Assembly (NCBI GenBank): GCA_001632435.1
Contig: KV424015.1
Span: 1 to 64,000, forward strand
Direction: 5' to 3'
From: Calocera cornea HHB12733
Lineage: Eukaryota > Basidiomycota > Dacrymycetes > Dacrymycetales > Dacrymycetaceae
DNA: 64,000 nucleotides
The translations under genes and the position numbers were made by a program. Shown piece after piece: positions 44,884-56,472 of the stretch (position 1 is its first letter; each line of letters starts with the position of its first letter). The notes beneath the pieces were generated by a model. That model was given only the letters and a program-made list of their open reading frames with translations, was not told the DNA's origin and did not search any database.

Positions 44884-46773
44884 ATGGTAAGTCGACCTCG
44901 AAAGAACTATTTGAAGAGTGCTCATTCTGTACAGTTGTCTAGCCACGGACATGCTTTGAGGAAACGGACGAGAGAGGTGAATGCAGGACTATTGAACTCA
45001 ATGAGCCCCAGCATTGAGGATGACGAGGTAAGCTCAATCTCTTTGACAAGGGGGCTCGCTCATCCCGGTCCACTACTCCACCAGATAGCTAGAAACCATG
45101 CTGAAAGGATGACTGTGGAACATACTATTTCGGAGAAGCGTATCAAACCCGAGGACGATTTCGTACAGCTCGACCACCAGCATCTTACGCAGAGTGTAAA
45201 GACTATTGTAAGCTTGATCTCGGCGTCAATGTCAACTGCTCATCCCAATCTGATTTGCTCCGACAGATGACTGACGCTAATACCGGAGAGAGTGCGCAGG
45301 CGGTGAAGGGGGTACAGCAGCAGATAACCAGGAAAGGGAAGGAGAGAGCGCTGTCTGCGATTACGGTCCCTTCGCAGGTGAGTCACGCGCATATATGCAC
45401 CTTGCTTGCGTCTCCACCGTGCGTGCATTCAGCTCACGGACGACAGGTGGATCGCGATCTTCCAGCCAGAAGTACATCGGCACATCGCCGACTCTCATCT
45501 GTCATCAGCTTGATCGAAACTGATCTGTCAAAGTCGCGAGCGAAGCGTCCAGTGCAGACCCGCCTGGCGACGAACGATGGTATACTCTCCCTGGAATCGA
45601 TCATCGGTCGTAAACGCAAACGTGAGGACAGTGCACCCAGAGACAAGGCAAATCTATTGCAACTTCGAAACCATCTCCTGCAACCAGCTATACTTCCGAC
45701 CTACGACTTATATGCATACATTCCCTCTGTCCAGGAGGCCTTGACTCGTGCTCGTGAATACATTATGAACTCTCTTCTCGTCAAAGACGCTTTCCCTACC
45801 GAAACTTCAGTGGAGGACTTCATAAGCGACGCAATGGCTACTGTGAATGCTCAAGCCAAAGCAGCGCATGGTGCAGGCTCTGTAATCCTCGATCCGGGAA
45901 GATACCCGGGGATGCGCCTTCTGGTTAGTACGCATCCTTCTTCTGCGATGGAAGGAGCTAATTTGCCCCTTCATCTCTCAGCTGCGCAAGTATGTGGCGG
46001 AAGTGCAGACACTAGTACTTCAACAAGCTGAGAAAGTCGTGCCGCTTGTATGGGCAATGCTATTCGATCTGAATGATACAAAATACGAAGGGGAGGATGA
46101 ACAAGCAAGAGTTATAGAGCATCGACTGTTTCAAGAAGGCCTGAATCTGGCCCTCAATAATGCTAGCTTTATCTATCGGGACTTTGATCCGCTCAAGGTG
46201 CGTTTAACTACTTTGACGCCTACCGTATTCCTCTTCTGACGATGTTGCACTCCAGGGCACCCAAAGTATCACCCGGCCATTTCAATCTAAACTCCTCCTC
46301 GAAGTCATCGCTGCGGTTGCCTACAAGCAAGCAGGTGTGGCGTCAAAATTTGTGAAGGACTACACTCGCCCGCCCTTGTCTCTTATTGCTGTTTCATGCT
46401 GGGCTGTGAGTATTTATGCTCGACGTGTGCGTGCCTTGCTGACAAGGAAGTAGATACATCATGTACTCACTTGCTATCGCTCGGGACGCTATGTTAAGAA
46501 GGACTTCATCAAGGACCTAGGAGGAGCTAGAGCTATCTACGATGGATTTCTCGTAGCACTCGACTCTCTAGACGCAGAAGATCCAGGGAACTTTGACAAG
46601 ATGCTGAACTGCATTGGGAAAGAGTGCAAGTGCGTACCGTGGTTTCCCAAGAAGAAATTTTCTAACGCTGTCTTAGTCGACGCTACGAGATTCGCCAGAA
46701 TCAGCGGGATCCCTATGCGCAGAAGCCGCTCAAACTGACCGTACACTGGGAGACGTGGGCTCTACTTACATAG
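44884..46773 (+). CDS. DUF6532 protein (copy 3)
   Basis: A many-exon gene of about 480 residues. The ATG at 44884 is followed at once by GTAAGT, so the first coding exon may be the start codon alone, joined to L-S-S-H-G-H-A-L-R-K-R at 44935; reading through is also open. Middle exons have R-K-R-K-R-E-D-S-A and P-T-Y-D-L-Y-A-Y-I-P. The DUF6532 core follows: S-K-L-L-L-E-V-I-A-A-V-A-Y, then signature LIAVSCWAIHHVLTCYRSG, K-D-F-I-K-D-L and W-E-T-W-A-L-L-T at the end. The signature is closest to copy 1. Function unknown. Confidence 0.75.
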
Positions 46774-47518
46774 CTCAGGTAACATTATGCTACGTGTAAC
46801 GACGATCAACTGTATTCAGATATATGATACTCCTATGTATATGATGGACCTGCACTAGCTACATCAATGAACATGTTGTACAGAACAAGCTGTGACTGCT
46901 TTATTCCCTTTCGTGCTGACAGTTTGGGGGCAGGGATGAGAAGCGTCCCCTTCGCCTTCAACATGTCCGGCTTCTGACCCGCGGCTTCTGCCCCGCACCT
47001 GGACAACGCAAATAAAGCACAGATAATTGAATGAGCCTGCGTCAAGTGTATTCTTTAAGTGAGTATTCAGGGATTCCAGCCCACCACTAGAATTGCCCCG
47101 CTATCTATTGGTTTACGTACTTCTTCCCGACAGGAGGAACTGGAATAAACGGGAATGCTGTCGCGTGCAGCAGTAATAAGGGATCAAACGATCCGCTTCA
47201 TCGTTGTCTGTGACGTTTGCTCCCTTCAATATTGTATCCCTCCCAAAACACCTGACCGCCAAAACACCTGACCGCTATTCAATTCCTGAGCATCTGGTCC
47301 ATAGCAACGGTATCGCAACAAGCATCGGACCAATCAGGAACGTGAGTACATGATCTAGATCCTTCCATATTTACACCGATAGACGCTATCGCCATAACAC
47401 GTGGCTATGCTAGCCGAAGATCCCTTGCCGCGAGTCCGTGCTTCGTAAATTCACACGCGATTCCTACTGCCGGCGCCATTTACACGCGATTCCTACTGCC
47501 GGCGCCGTCTCAGCAAGT
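46774..47518. other. Intergenic with two small tandem duplications
   Basis: About 745 bp. A perfect 16-bp tandem duplication (CCAAAACACCTGACCG twice) lies at 47243-47274. A 29-bp period duplication (unit beginning ACACGCGATTCC) lies at 47453-47507, just before the next gene's ATG. Confidence 0.7.
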
Positions 47519-49399
47519 ATGCTGCAAACGAGTTCCGCCACTAAAGAACAGGCCAAGATCTTAATCGATGTAATACGGTGCGACGGTCAGAAGGTAAAGC
47601 TGTTGATACTTAGCTATGATGCCAGTTCGGCAGCTGATCAGTCACAAAAGCGTGGTGCCGCACTGAAAGCGCTCTCGTATCAGCATAAGGACTCGATCAA
47701 GTTGATTGACTTGTGGAATGTATTCCTGGAGAAGCCCAGCGCTGCACTGGCGAAGTAAGAATTCTATTGCTCTGTATACTCTACGATGGCTGAACCACAT
47801 GTCAGATTGAAGGGCGAGTCCAAGACCGGGATGCCCGTTGTTGACGGGACAGATGATGTACACCTGGCGGGCGTGCCGTTCGTGCTCCGCTCGACCGCCG
47901 ATCCTCCACCACATAACACACTCTCGGCGCCTGTCGAACAGGATGATGTGGCGATGGACGAGGAAACGACCATCACCGCTTCGACCTCTAAATTAGCCCC
48001 GGAAGATCGGGCAGACGACGTAGCCTACAAGTTTTCCTCTTTGGCGAGCGTGGAGATAAAGGTTCTGAATTCTGCTTACAACATCATACATTTCTATGAG
48101 GCATTGAGTGAGTTTCGCAGCCACGAGTGGATAGCGGCGGGTGGACTCACGTTATTCCTACAAGCCGCCTACTGTTTGCGAGGCAATATTCCCAGTACAC
48201 CCTTCAACGCGATTCAACATCTGGCAGAAGCAATGTGTATCGGTCAAGCGTTCTCCCCTACATCCGGCAAAGCCCGACAAGTCTGCGCAAGGATGTGGTT
48301 CATGGCCGCCGTGGTTGACAAATCGCAGAACCTTGTCGATATCCGCGACTTCAGCCCCGGCGTGAATACAGCAGTGGAGGACATCAGCTGCATCTTCTCG
48401 GGTACGAGCGTACCTCCAGGCAAAGACAATAGCGATATACCCAGGACTCGGACAAAGGAGGAAATCCGGGTGCATAACCGAACTGCCTTAGTCGACATCA
48501 TTGGCGATAGGTGGGTCGACTTCATAGAGACTGCGGCACAAGACCTCCCTTTGTACGCTCTGTGGGAAGTATACGAGGGCCACGACTTCCTTGGAGCGAG
48601 CCGGGCAACACACCTCGGCGTCTGCGCCGAAATGAGGAGCTTCCTTATGTGAGACTCTTTCTCCTTCATATTGAATCTCAAGTGCTCAGGTCGCATAGTC
48701 TTGGTCGATACCTGAAGGACGGGGGCGTCACGGATCGTTGGAAGGAGCTCCAAGTCTGGTTCCTGTGTATCGACGCGAAGTACGCAGTAAACTCGGTTGC
48801 GGAGACTGCCAAACAGGATGGAGAAGACTGCAGCGGGGCCTTCGCCAAAATCATGAAGTACCTCTGTACCCATGGGGTTGCGCCTTGCCTTCTTTGTCGC
48901 CTGACGCTTTCGGTGTTCACGTGGATATTTCCTGCAATGGCGAACGTCAACCTCATCGAGTTCGATTACACGACAGAATCGTACAAGACGATGTGGTTGT
49001 TTGATCGCGGTGTTCTTGAGAGCTATCTGGAGAGATATCGCTCGCGCGAGCGGCCTGCCTCAATGGATCGGCTGATCGGCCAGAAAATAAACGAGCGAAG
49101 GCAAGGGGCTGCAGCCGCACGGAAAGCGCAGGGCGGGGCGCAGGCGGTGGGGAAAGCCACAGGGAGTGATGAGCCAGCGCGGCCGACTCCGGAAGGAACG
49201 AAAGGTGATGAACTGTTCAGCATGTCGAGCTTTTGTTGACACGGTGATTACAGTGCCCGATAAGGGAAAACAGGTCGAAGGATCGACTACAGCGCACGGG
49301 GTACAGAATACGGAGCAACTTGCTGTTGATGAAGTTGGGGAAAGGCTAGCGAGAGTTACGGGTCTTTCGAGGAGACAACGGAAGAAGGCGAAGTCGTAG
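47519..49399 (+). CDS. Unrecognised protein (~570 aa), helical
   Basis: Four exons with good introns: GTAAGA...GTCAG after A-L-A-K; GTGAGA...GCTCAG after S-F-L-M; and GTGATG...TTACAG after G-T-K. The ATG at 47519 gives MLQTSSATKEQAKILIDVIR. The body is helical with aromatic-rich segments (I-I-H-F-Y-E-A-L-S-E-F; W-K-E-L-Q-V-W-F-L-C; Y-K-T-M-W-L-F-D). A C-terminal basic end reads S-R-R-Q-R-K-K-A-K-S. Skipping the last intron would stop the protein at 49239 instead. No family recognised. Convergent with the unknown gene that ends at 49443. Confidence 0.65.
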
Positions 49400-49442
49400 A
49401 TATGTACAATGTTGAAGGCGATAAGGTCTTTGTCGTGGCGGC

Positions 49443-51784
49443 CTACTCGGCGAGAAGGCCAAATCGTTCCATAGCCATAGCGCGTTCGGTAGGATCAATG
49501 CCTTTGATGGAGTCAAGATCAATCGCTCTTGCGAAGTCCGTGAAAATGTTGTCGCGGTTGATTGCACAGCACTCCAAGTGAAGACTATGGTCTGGCAGGC
49601 GCAACTTGTCTTCGGGCATAAGCGTATACGTTGAAATCGTCCATTTCGCGAGTCCTTCGCCTTCCTGTAGACCGTAGAATATATCATAACCGTCAAAAGG
49701 GAGGCCAGCAATCAGTTGGTCACGTTCTGCAGAGTACGCGACGGGTCGAGGAATGCCTGGCACATCGAATCCGCGGAGGAGCGCCTCCAGACCTCCGTCA
49801 GGGAACTTGTAGTAGTACGCAGAGACATCCTGAACATCAAGCCGATATCCATGAGGAAGACGATCTTTGGCGATGCGCAACGGGAAAGTCGTGCTCTGGC
49901 GGACCGACGGAGATGGGCATTGTCGCATGGCGGAACTCCACTTCTGCGTGATCTGGTCAGCACACTGGAAAACAGAATAACCATACGTCTTACGATGGTG
50001 GAAATCGCATCTCGCAGTGAGCGCCGTTTTGGCACTGGCGCGTACAACAGGTGGCTGTCCTCCTGTCTTTCGCCGGGGTGTGGTTGCCAGTTTAGCTTGT
50101 GAGGTTGTCCTGCAATCCCTGAGAATTGATGGTCGGGAGTGTACATGTCCAGGATCTTCGACTGTCCTCGACTGCATGCCTTCAGAACGTATCCAACAGA
50201 AGAGTACTTCTGAGTGATGACGATGGCGCCATCAACTCCAGGGAGCCACATCGCGTCACAATGCACGAGAGGATGGCCAGGCTGGCTTTTATAGAGGGTG
50301 GACGGCCGGAATGCCTTGTTCCCTCGGTGTTGCAGGTCGATGTTCGCTGACATGACGTACGATCGACCTGTCGAAGGGCTTGAAAGCGCACAGCAGATGT
50401 CATGCAATAACCAGGCTGCCGTGGAGCCCGAGTCATCCAGGCCCATGGCAGACAGGTAATACAATTCAGGATCGATTTCTATATGGCCACATATGCAGAG
50501 ATCGAAGCCGCCGGAGTTCGCGAGCCTTTCCAGACGGAATGCTGAGAGTGAATGTGCATTCCTGCGAAGGATGACAGCTAGGGCTTCCTCCGTTGTGTCC
50601 TTGCTGTCTGATGCGATGGGCTGGACGACAGCCGACCATGACCGATGGCCACTGACGCCTGCCATGTTGGAGAACTCGAGAGTTGCGGTAGGTTCAACAA
50701 GCTCTGCTTCGGTATTGGCCTCTACCGCATTGCGATCGATTGACTCTAGATCAAATAGCAAGACTCTTGAGGCCGTAAGAACTATGACATAGTCTTTGAT
50801 GAAGTTGGCTGTATAGTTCCACTCCTGATAAGATTCAAGATCAGTCACTGGCTTCGCTGACGTATGAGGCCTTACCTGAATTCCGCAGTCCAAGTTCACG
50901 TACTGCCCGGTTTCCCAATCGCGCACGTGCATGTCTACACCGCCGTCGTAAACGCGATGGACAGACCATCGCCCGTTGTAGGCTAACGTATCGGACGACC
51001 TCGTGAGGGAGACACCGTCGTGAAAACCCAGATGGTCGTTTGTGACTTGGTATGTATACGCAGATGGATCCAAGCCGATCTCATCCGCAGCTGGTGACAC
51101 CCCAACGTTTTCGTAGGTGAGGAGGAGAGACATCGGGCCTGATCCAGCTGTATACAATGCGCCAGAACAAACGGCATATCCAACCATACGGGGCCCCGGA
51201 GGCGTCCACCATTGGTCAGGTATCATCGTAGAATTCGAGTGCAAAGGAAGCCGCTCGAGCCTGCCATCGGATAACGCCCGAAGAATCGTATTTCCCTTGA
51301 TACACAGCCAGGTCGCGTATGCTCCTCCTGAAGGAGGTGTGATAGCAACCAAACTGCACACTGTGCCAGGCGCTTCGTCCTGGCGCGTGAGTTCCACCGC
51401 AGGTTGGTCGTATCGACGCGTGGATTCTGAAGCGCCAGCTGCGGGCTGCGGCACGTCGATGCTGTCGGACAATGACGTACTCGATCCGCTTTCCGGAGTA
51501 GGTGGACGTTGAAAGTCGAAAACCGGATCGGTCTTGGAGAGCCAGTGCGCTTGGGAAGTCACCAGGCTGTCCTCGGTGCCGTCCGAATCACTGCTAGCTG
51601 GCCGGGGACGCTTGGCGGGTACGCCTTCGAACACACATGGATATAGTCCTTTGAGGGTTTGTGTTTGCAAGAGGTTCGAGGTGTGAGGCATGACGAGATT
51701 GCTGTTTGGGACGACGGCGACAGCGGAGAGGCTTGATCCAGAGGAGAGGGGGAGCGATGCGGTCGGAAGCAACGCAACGGACAT
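49443..51784 (-). CDS. Unrecognised protein (~730 aa), possibly beta-propeller-like
   Basis: The ATG at 51782-51784 (MSVALLPTASLPL) is preferred; an in-frame ATG at 51967 would add 61 residues. An acidic Ser-rich linker (S-S-D-S-D-G-T-E-D) is followed by strand-rich sequence with repeated W and G-D turns (Y-A-T-W-L-C-I-K-G-N; M-H-V-R-D-W-E-T-G-Q-Y; A-M-W-L-P-G-V-D-G). This suggests a propeller, but I cannot assign a family. A 51-nt in-frame intron near 50824-50876 and a 41-nt intron at 49953-49993 (phase 0) fit. The C-terminal domain ends E-R-F-G-L-L-A-E. Part of it (51148-51589) is duplicated at 35277-35719. Confidence 0.62.
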
Positions 51785-52061
51785 AGAGCGCCCAAATAGG
51801 AGACAAGCACAGCAAAGCCCATGAAGCTCATCATGAGGATTAGTAAGGCCCCATGGCAATGCCGACAGGCGGGGGTTGCCAGCCGCCAGACTTTTGCTTC
51901 CGCCGCTTTTCGATGCCGCCAGCCAGTGAGGTCCGATGGGGGTGATGACACGTGTGTGGCGCATCATATAGCTTGCTCAGTGCAACTGATGGAGCAACCC
52001 TTGTTTCCCAGAGTGTACCATTGTCAACATTAATAGCGACACGAGTACAGCCTTGACCATG

Positions 52062-55000
52062 CTACACCAGCAGCGTGAACATCTCCCGATCTAAGTATTT
52101 GTTCAGGAAGAAGACGTTACACAGGTCGAGCGCCGTATCGGATGACCAGGCGTTCCTGGTATCCTGAGTTTGAATTGGCTGGAGCATGCAGTTACGCAAT
52201 ACCGTTCGCAACTCGATTATGCTTGCGAGAGGTTTGCCATTTTTGTTCCGAGCTCGACGAACCAAGTGTAATCCGGAGGCATGCTTGGCCTCGTTGTCAG
52301 GACCTGTGAACCACTCCACGTAAGCAAGCGGTTTTGGAACGTAGCGCTTGCCGAACAAAGTTGCGACTTCCTCTTCAGGCAACCGGAAGATCAGCTTGAG
52401 CCGTGCGACCAGTAAATCTAGAAGAATTTGAGCACAGGATGAGGCGCACTTGCCCGATCAGGGTAATGGGTATGAGACCTCACCTTCGATACCTCGGGGT
52501 CTGCCCTCTTTCTCGCAGACAATGACTGTATCGTATCGCGCGGCATGCTCGCATAGCAACCGAGCTTCCCCTTTCTGCCGGAAACGACATGCATGGGCGA
52601 CAGAAGTGTGGAATGTCCGCGAGCCCCCTTCTCCGGCTGGCACATATGGCTTCGTACGCGAAATGTTTCTGAATGTACACTTGCTCCACGCTTGTACGTG
52701 CTGGAATCTCACCGGAGACGGATTGGACTCCAGCGTGCGAAGGCTTGTCTGACCAGCTTGTCTAGCGGCGAAGTTGCGCAAAGCGGCAACAAAGTCGCCG
52801 CAACCCCACTTCAGAGGATCCACTATTTCGCTGATAGGTAGCTTGGGAAATGTTGGCTTGACAGCCAGGATGTACGATGTGCCTTGAACTGGATAGGAAG
52901 GTGTCCCAGCTGAGTGGCCGTTGGGGTCTTTGCCAGGATCCCTCTTGCCAGCAGCCGGTGAGTCACGCCCACCTAGCCATAACGATATCAGCCACTAGCT
53001 CATCCTGTAAGAAGCTTGGTCGACGAACCGTGTTTCCATGTCAGAAGTGCCTCAAATGCAGAGAGCTTTTCGTGACGAGAAACCCACAGCGCCATTTCTT
53101 GGACAGACGTACTCTCTCGACCGCTGCTCTCTCGAAAGGGTAGCTTAGCATGAGACTTGTGCAGACCCTCCGTGATTTGTGTATCCCAGTTATCCGCAGT
53201 CCCGCCCTCCAGTATCCCCGACGGAAAATGAACAAGCATATGTAGCTTCGGAATCCGAAATACATTCTCTTCAGGGAGGGTGTATTAGCATATGGATACA
53301 CAGCTGAATAAGTGAAAGGGCGGAAGTTGACTTACCTCCCTCTTCGTCCTCAGTCTCCTTCCTTCTCCGGGCACCTAGACGAACGAACGCTTCCTTGTTC
53401 GCATGGAATTGGAGGAGAGCTTTCCGAAGCAGGACAATCGTTTTCTCTGAGTGTACTTGCAGCGAAGCAGTATAGAAGAAATCTAAGAGTGCCGCGGTCG
53501 CCCACATTACCTGCCGACCATCTTCGCCCATATCCTGCAACGCAGTGGAGCTACAGATGACGCCAAGAATGACGCGCGCCATATCTTTGTGCTCCTCGCC
53601 GCTCATTTGGGTCAAAGTGGTAATCCCTTTGTCGAACAATCGAGCTCCGTCGGTTGGGGGAAGAACCTGGAAGCCATGGTCAAGCTCCTTCTTTCCCAGA
53701 ATATCGGTCAGCCACGAAAGTTGGGTCCTCAACATCCCTTGAAGGAGCTGGTGCAATAAATCGGGATATATAGAGGAGTGGATCTGTGCATGAGGAAGTT
53801 TCGCAAATAGAGGTTCCGGGATGGGAGTGAGTGAGAGGGCCTTTGCGACAGTCATGCCCGAGCGGAGCTCTCCTTTCTTTGTATGCGTGGCCGTACTAAA
53901 CGAGAGGCGGATATTTGGAGGCATAGGAACACTGTCCTTCGGACCTACTTGCTCAGAGGCATGCGTCAACTGCTGGAAGATTTCGGAGTCGGCTGGGTGA
54001 TTGTGATTGAGAAGACTGCTTAGCGTTGCCGTCGTAGCTTCTTGATCTCGAACGATACACGGATGGGCATACTCTTCATCGTCCAGAAGCGCTTCAGCTC
54101 CTGTCAACTCCATGCCCATGTTCCGATAGCTGATGCTTCCTATGGGGCAGCGAAGATAGCGTGTGCAGGTCACAAGGCATTGTTCCGGATAATCGGCCAT
54201 CCAAGCTCCAAGAATCGGATAGCAGCGTCGAACTAGGCCGTCCCCAGCAGTCCAAAGAATCCCGTCTTTTGCAGCTGGAATGGTATCTTTCAACAAGTAG
54301 GAGACACAACGGTGAAAGAGACGATGACGTGCCAACTTGGCGCTCTCTTCGCTTAGCCCCATACTGTCGAATTTGTTTGTTGGAAGATAGCCAAGTAGAA
54401 GTGTGCCTCTTTGGGATGGGGTTCTCCGAATAGCCTTGGGAAGATTCCCTATGGACACGTAAATGGGGTACCCGTAGCAATCACCACTATGTTGGGTAAG
54501 AAGGGCCTTATCGCTTCCCAAGATAAGCGGAATGATCGTGGCACCTGCTGGAAGCTGCGTCTGTACATATCAAGGGCGATGAGTTTCAGTCATTTGGTAT
54601 ACCGTATCGTTATTTTTCCATACCTGAAGTCGCCACCACCAGTTACCGGTCCACATTTCCAACAGGAGACGATATTCCTTTGCCTCATCGATGTAATGTT
54701 TCTCTGGCCCAAACACGAGAACTTTGCCGAAACGGGGCTCCTCAAAGAGTAACTGTACGGCATCTAAGAGGTTTCTGTGCCATAAGACAGCAGTCTCTTC
54801 CGTGTCCTGCAAACGAAATTCGGTACGATGCCACTTCAAGCTGCGAACAGGAAGCTGGTCGTCGATGATGTTGTTCAGCTCGTTGCAGTTCCTGAATGAC
54901 AATCCGAGGGCAGTTACAAGCTGTTGATAGGGAAAGGTATAACATATAAGATCAAGGCGTATATCTTTGGTTGGTCATGGGTTAGCTTACCTCTGGGTCC

Positions 55001-55569
55001 AGTAAACGATTAGCGGCAGCCTGACTGGGGCCTTCCGACTTGATCCAGTGACCCACAAACCAGTCTAATCGGGACCGAAATGGATGAAAAGGCGACTGAT
55101 TCGGCAGTGGCTCTTGCACTCCGTCATGGAAGGACCCCGGCTTCCCTTCCGGGATGAATATTGTCTGTCCGGCCTTGGGGGAGTACAGTTCGATGCACTG
55201 AGGTGGCCTCGATAACTCGGAGAATGCTTCATGTAGATCCTTGTAGGAATTTCGTTCTTCGTCACTCTTTCTCTCGGTCGACCGGAGTAACTCGGAATCC
55301 GAAGTCTGTATCGGTGGAGCGGGAGGATGTTGACGGCGAATATCTGCAAGGCGCTCCCTGACACCCGGGGGGGGGAAGGACCTTCCCGACGAGACTTTCA
55401 GGGGTTGCTGAACCAGAGACGCTTCCTCTAGCTCGGGCTCGGTATGTTCTCCTGGCCCCAGTGGAACTCTGAACAGTGCCGAGCAGGCAGTGTGTTGCCT
55501 ATGAGACACATGCCTCCGCAGGGCTTCGCCGTTCCCGAATACCTTCTGGCATCCGGGGCAGAAAGACAT
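52062..55569 (-). CDS. Plavaka-type (CMC superfamily) transposase
   Basis: Several exons with GTAAGC-type introns assemble to about 950-1,000 residues. The ATG at 55567-55569 gives MSFCPGCQKVFGNGEALRRH, a C2H2 zinc finger. The catalytic region has L-L-T-Q-H-S-G-D, then Y-P-I-Y-V-S-I-G-N-L-P-K and L-L-G-Y-L-P, a diagnostic run for Plavaka transposases. The stretch around 53270-53000 (F-R-I-P-K-L-H, G-T-A-D-N-W-D-T, W-V-S-R-H-E-K-L) and the C-terminal P-L-A-Y-V-E-W-F-T are also family-typical. I saw no disabling stop in the assembled path, so it may be functional. It would cut and paste an element with terminal inverted repeats. Candidate subterminal repeats lie at 55681-55750. Confidence 0.85.
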
Positions 55570-55680
55570 ATAGAGCCGCCTAGGCAATCAAAGCTCCAGC
55601 AGCACGGATGCTTAGCGACTCGATCGTATGAGCGACAGCGCCCAAGTTGGACAAGCTCGGATGTCCGCGGTGGAGTTGGT

Positions 55681-55750
55681 AGTGAGCGGTAGACTGCTGT
55701 AGAATGCCGTAGAGACCTGTAGATGGCTGTAGAGAGCGGTAGATGTGTGT
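55681..55750 (-). repeat. 10-bp-period tandem array, copy B
   Basis: Seven exact 10-bp units (on the plus strand AGACTGCTGT, AGAATGCCGT, AGAGACCTGT and so on; minus-strand core TCTACNG). Located about 110 bp upstream of the transposase ATG. Shares period and core with arrays A and C. Confidence 0.88.
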
Positions 55751-55879
55751 TGATCCGAGAAATATATGCGTTGTATAGCCCGCATTTCAGTAGTGAAGTG
55801 TCGTCACAATCTACCAGTACCAGCGGCTGCGCGTATGTAGGACGAGAGAGATAGTGAGTCCGAAAAAATTAAGGCAGGA

Positions 55880-56221
55880 TCAGCGACAACCGGATCCGTG
55901 CGTTCGGTTCAACGGGAAGAACAATATCATGACATGATTGGCTGCGCGACCGCCGACTGGGGCGTGCTTCGCATGCAGGAAGGCAACCCCGTTTTTGCAC
56001 TCTGTCTGCTTCTGCCTCAAGGCGGGGCGAAATTGATCCCCACCCAGGTTTCCGCTTAAGAAACGGTCATACTTGGTTACTCGCATCAATCTTGGGGCAC
56101 TCATCAAATCGGAAGTAAAGAACCATATTCGATCTACCACATCTCGGGTGCGATAGGCAGGCGTTTCAAACGCCGTCTCATATTCGGAGAGAGTGGGACA
56201 ACGGCCTGCGGGAAAGTCCAT
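55880..56221 (-). CDS. Possible small hypothetical protein
   Basis: An intronless frame of 113 residues begins with ATG at 56219-56221 (MDFPAGRCPTLSEYETAFET). It contains D-V-V-D-R-I-W-F-F-T-S-D-L, which is protein-like, but I recognise no family. It sits between the transposase and DUF6532 gene 4, all on the same strand. It could be an isolated exon or chance. Confidence 0.3.
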   Translation of the reverse strand: MDFPAGRCPTLSEYETAFETPAYRTRDVVDRIWFFTSDLMSAPRLMRVTKYDRFLSGNLGGDQFRPALRQKQTECKNGVAFLHAKHAPVGGRAANHVMILFFPLNRTHGSGCR

Positions 56222-56472
56222 CTTTATCCATTAGGTGGTATTCCTGGCAGCGTAGGAGAAGTTGTACCCCCAGGCACCCAAATAATATGAATTGCCCCTA
56301 AGTTACTGCAAATGGAATAACTTCTTAATCAACCGAAGTGAGCAGCAGAACAACGCGTATTACAGGCACTGCATACACTGAGCTACTAGCAGGCAATCGG
56401 AGATCACTTCTTGGCCGTCGTACGTTTAGGCCTGGTTTGTGGGGCGAGATATTGTGCATAGCGCCCAGGCGT

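Noticed and set aside
55780..55800. CACTACTGAAATG on the minus strand near array B as a possible element terminus
   Set aside because: No matching inverted copy near array A or C.
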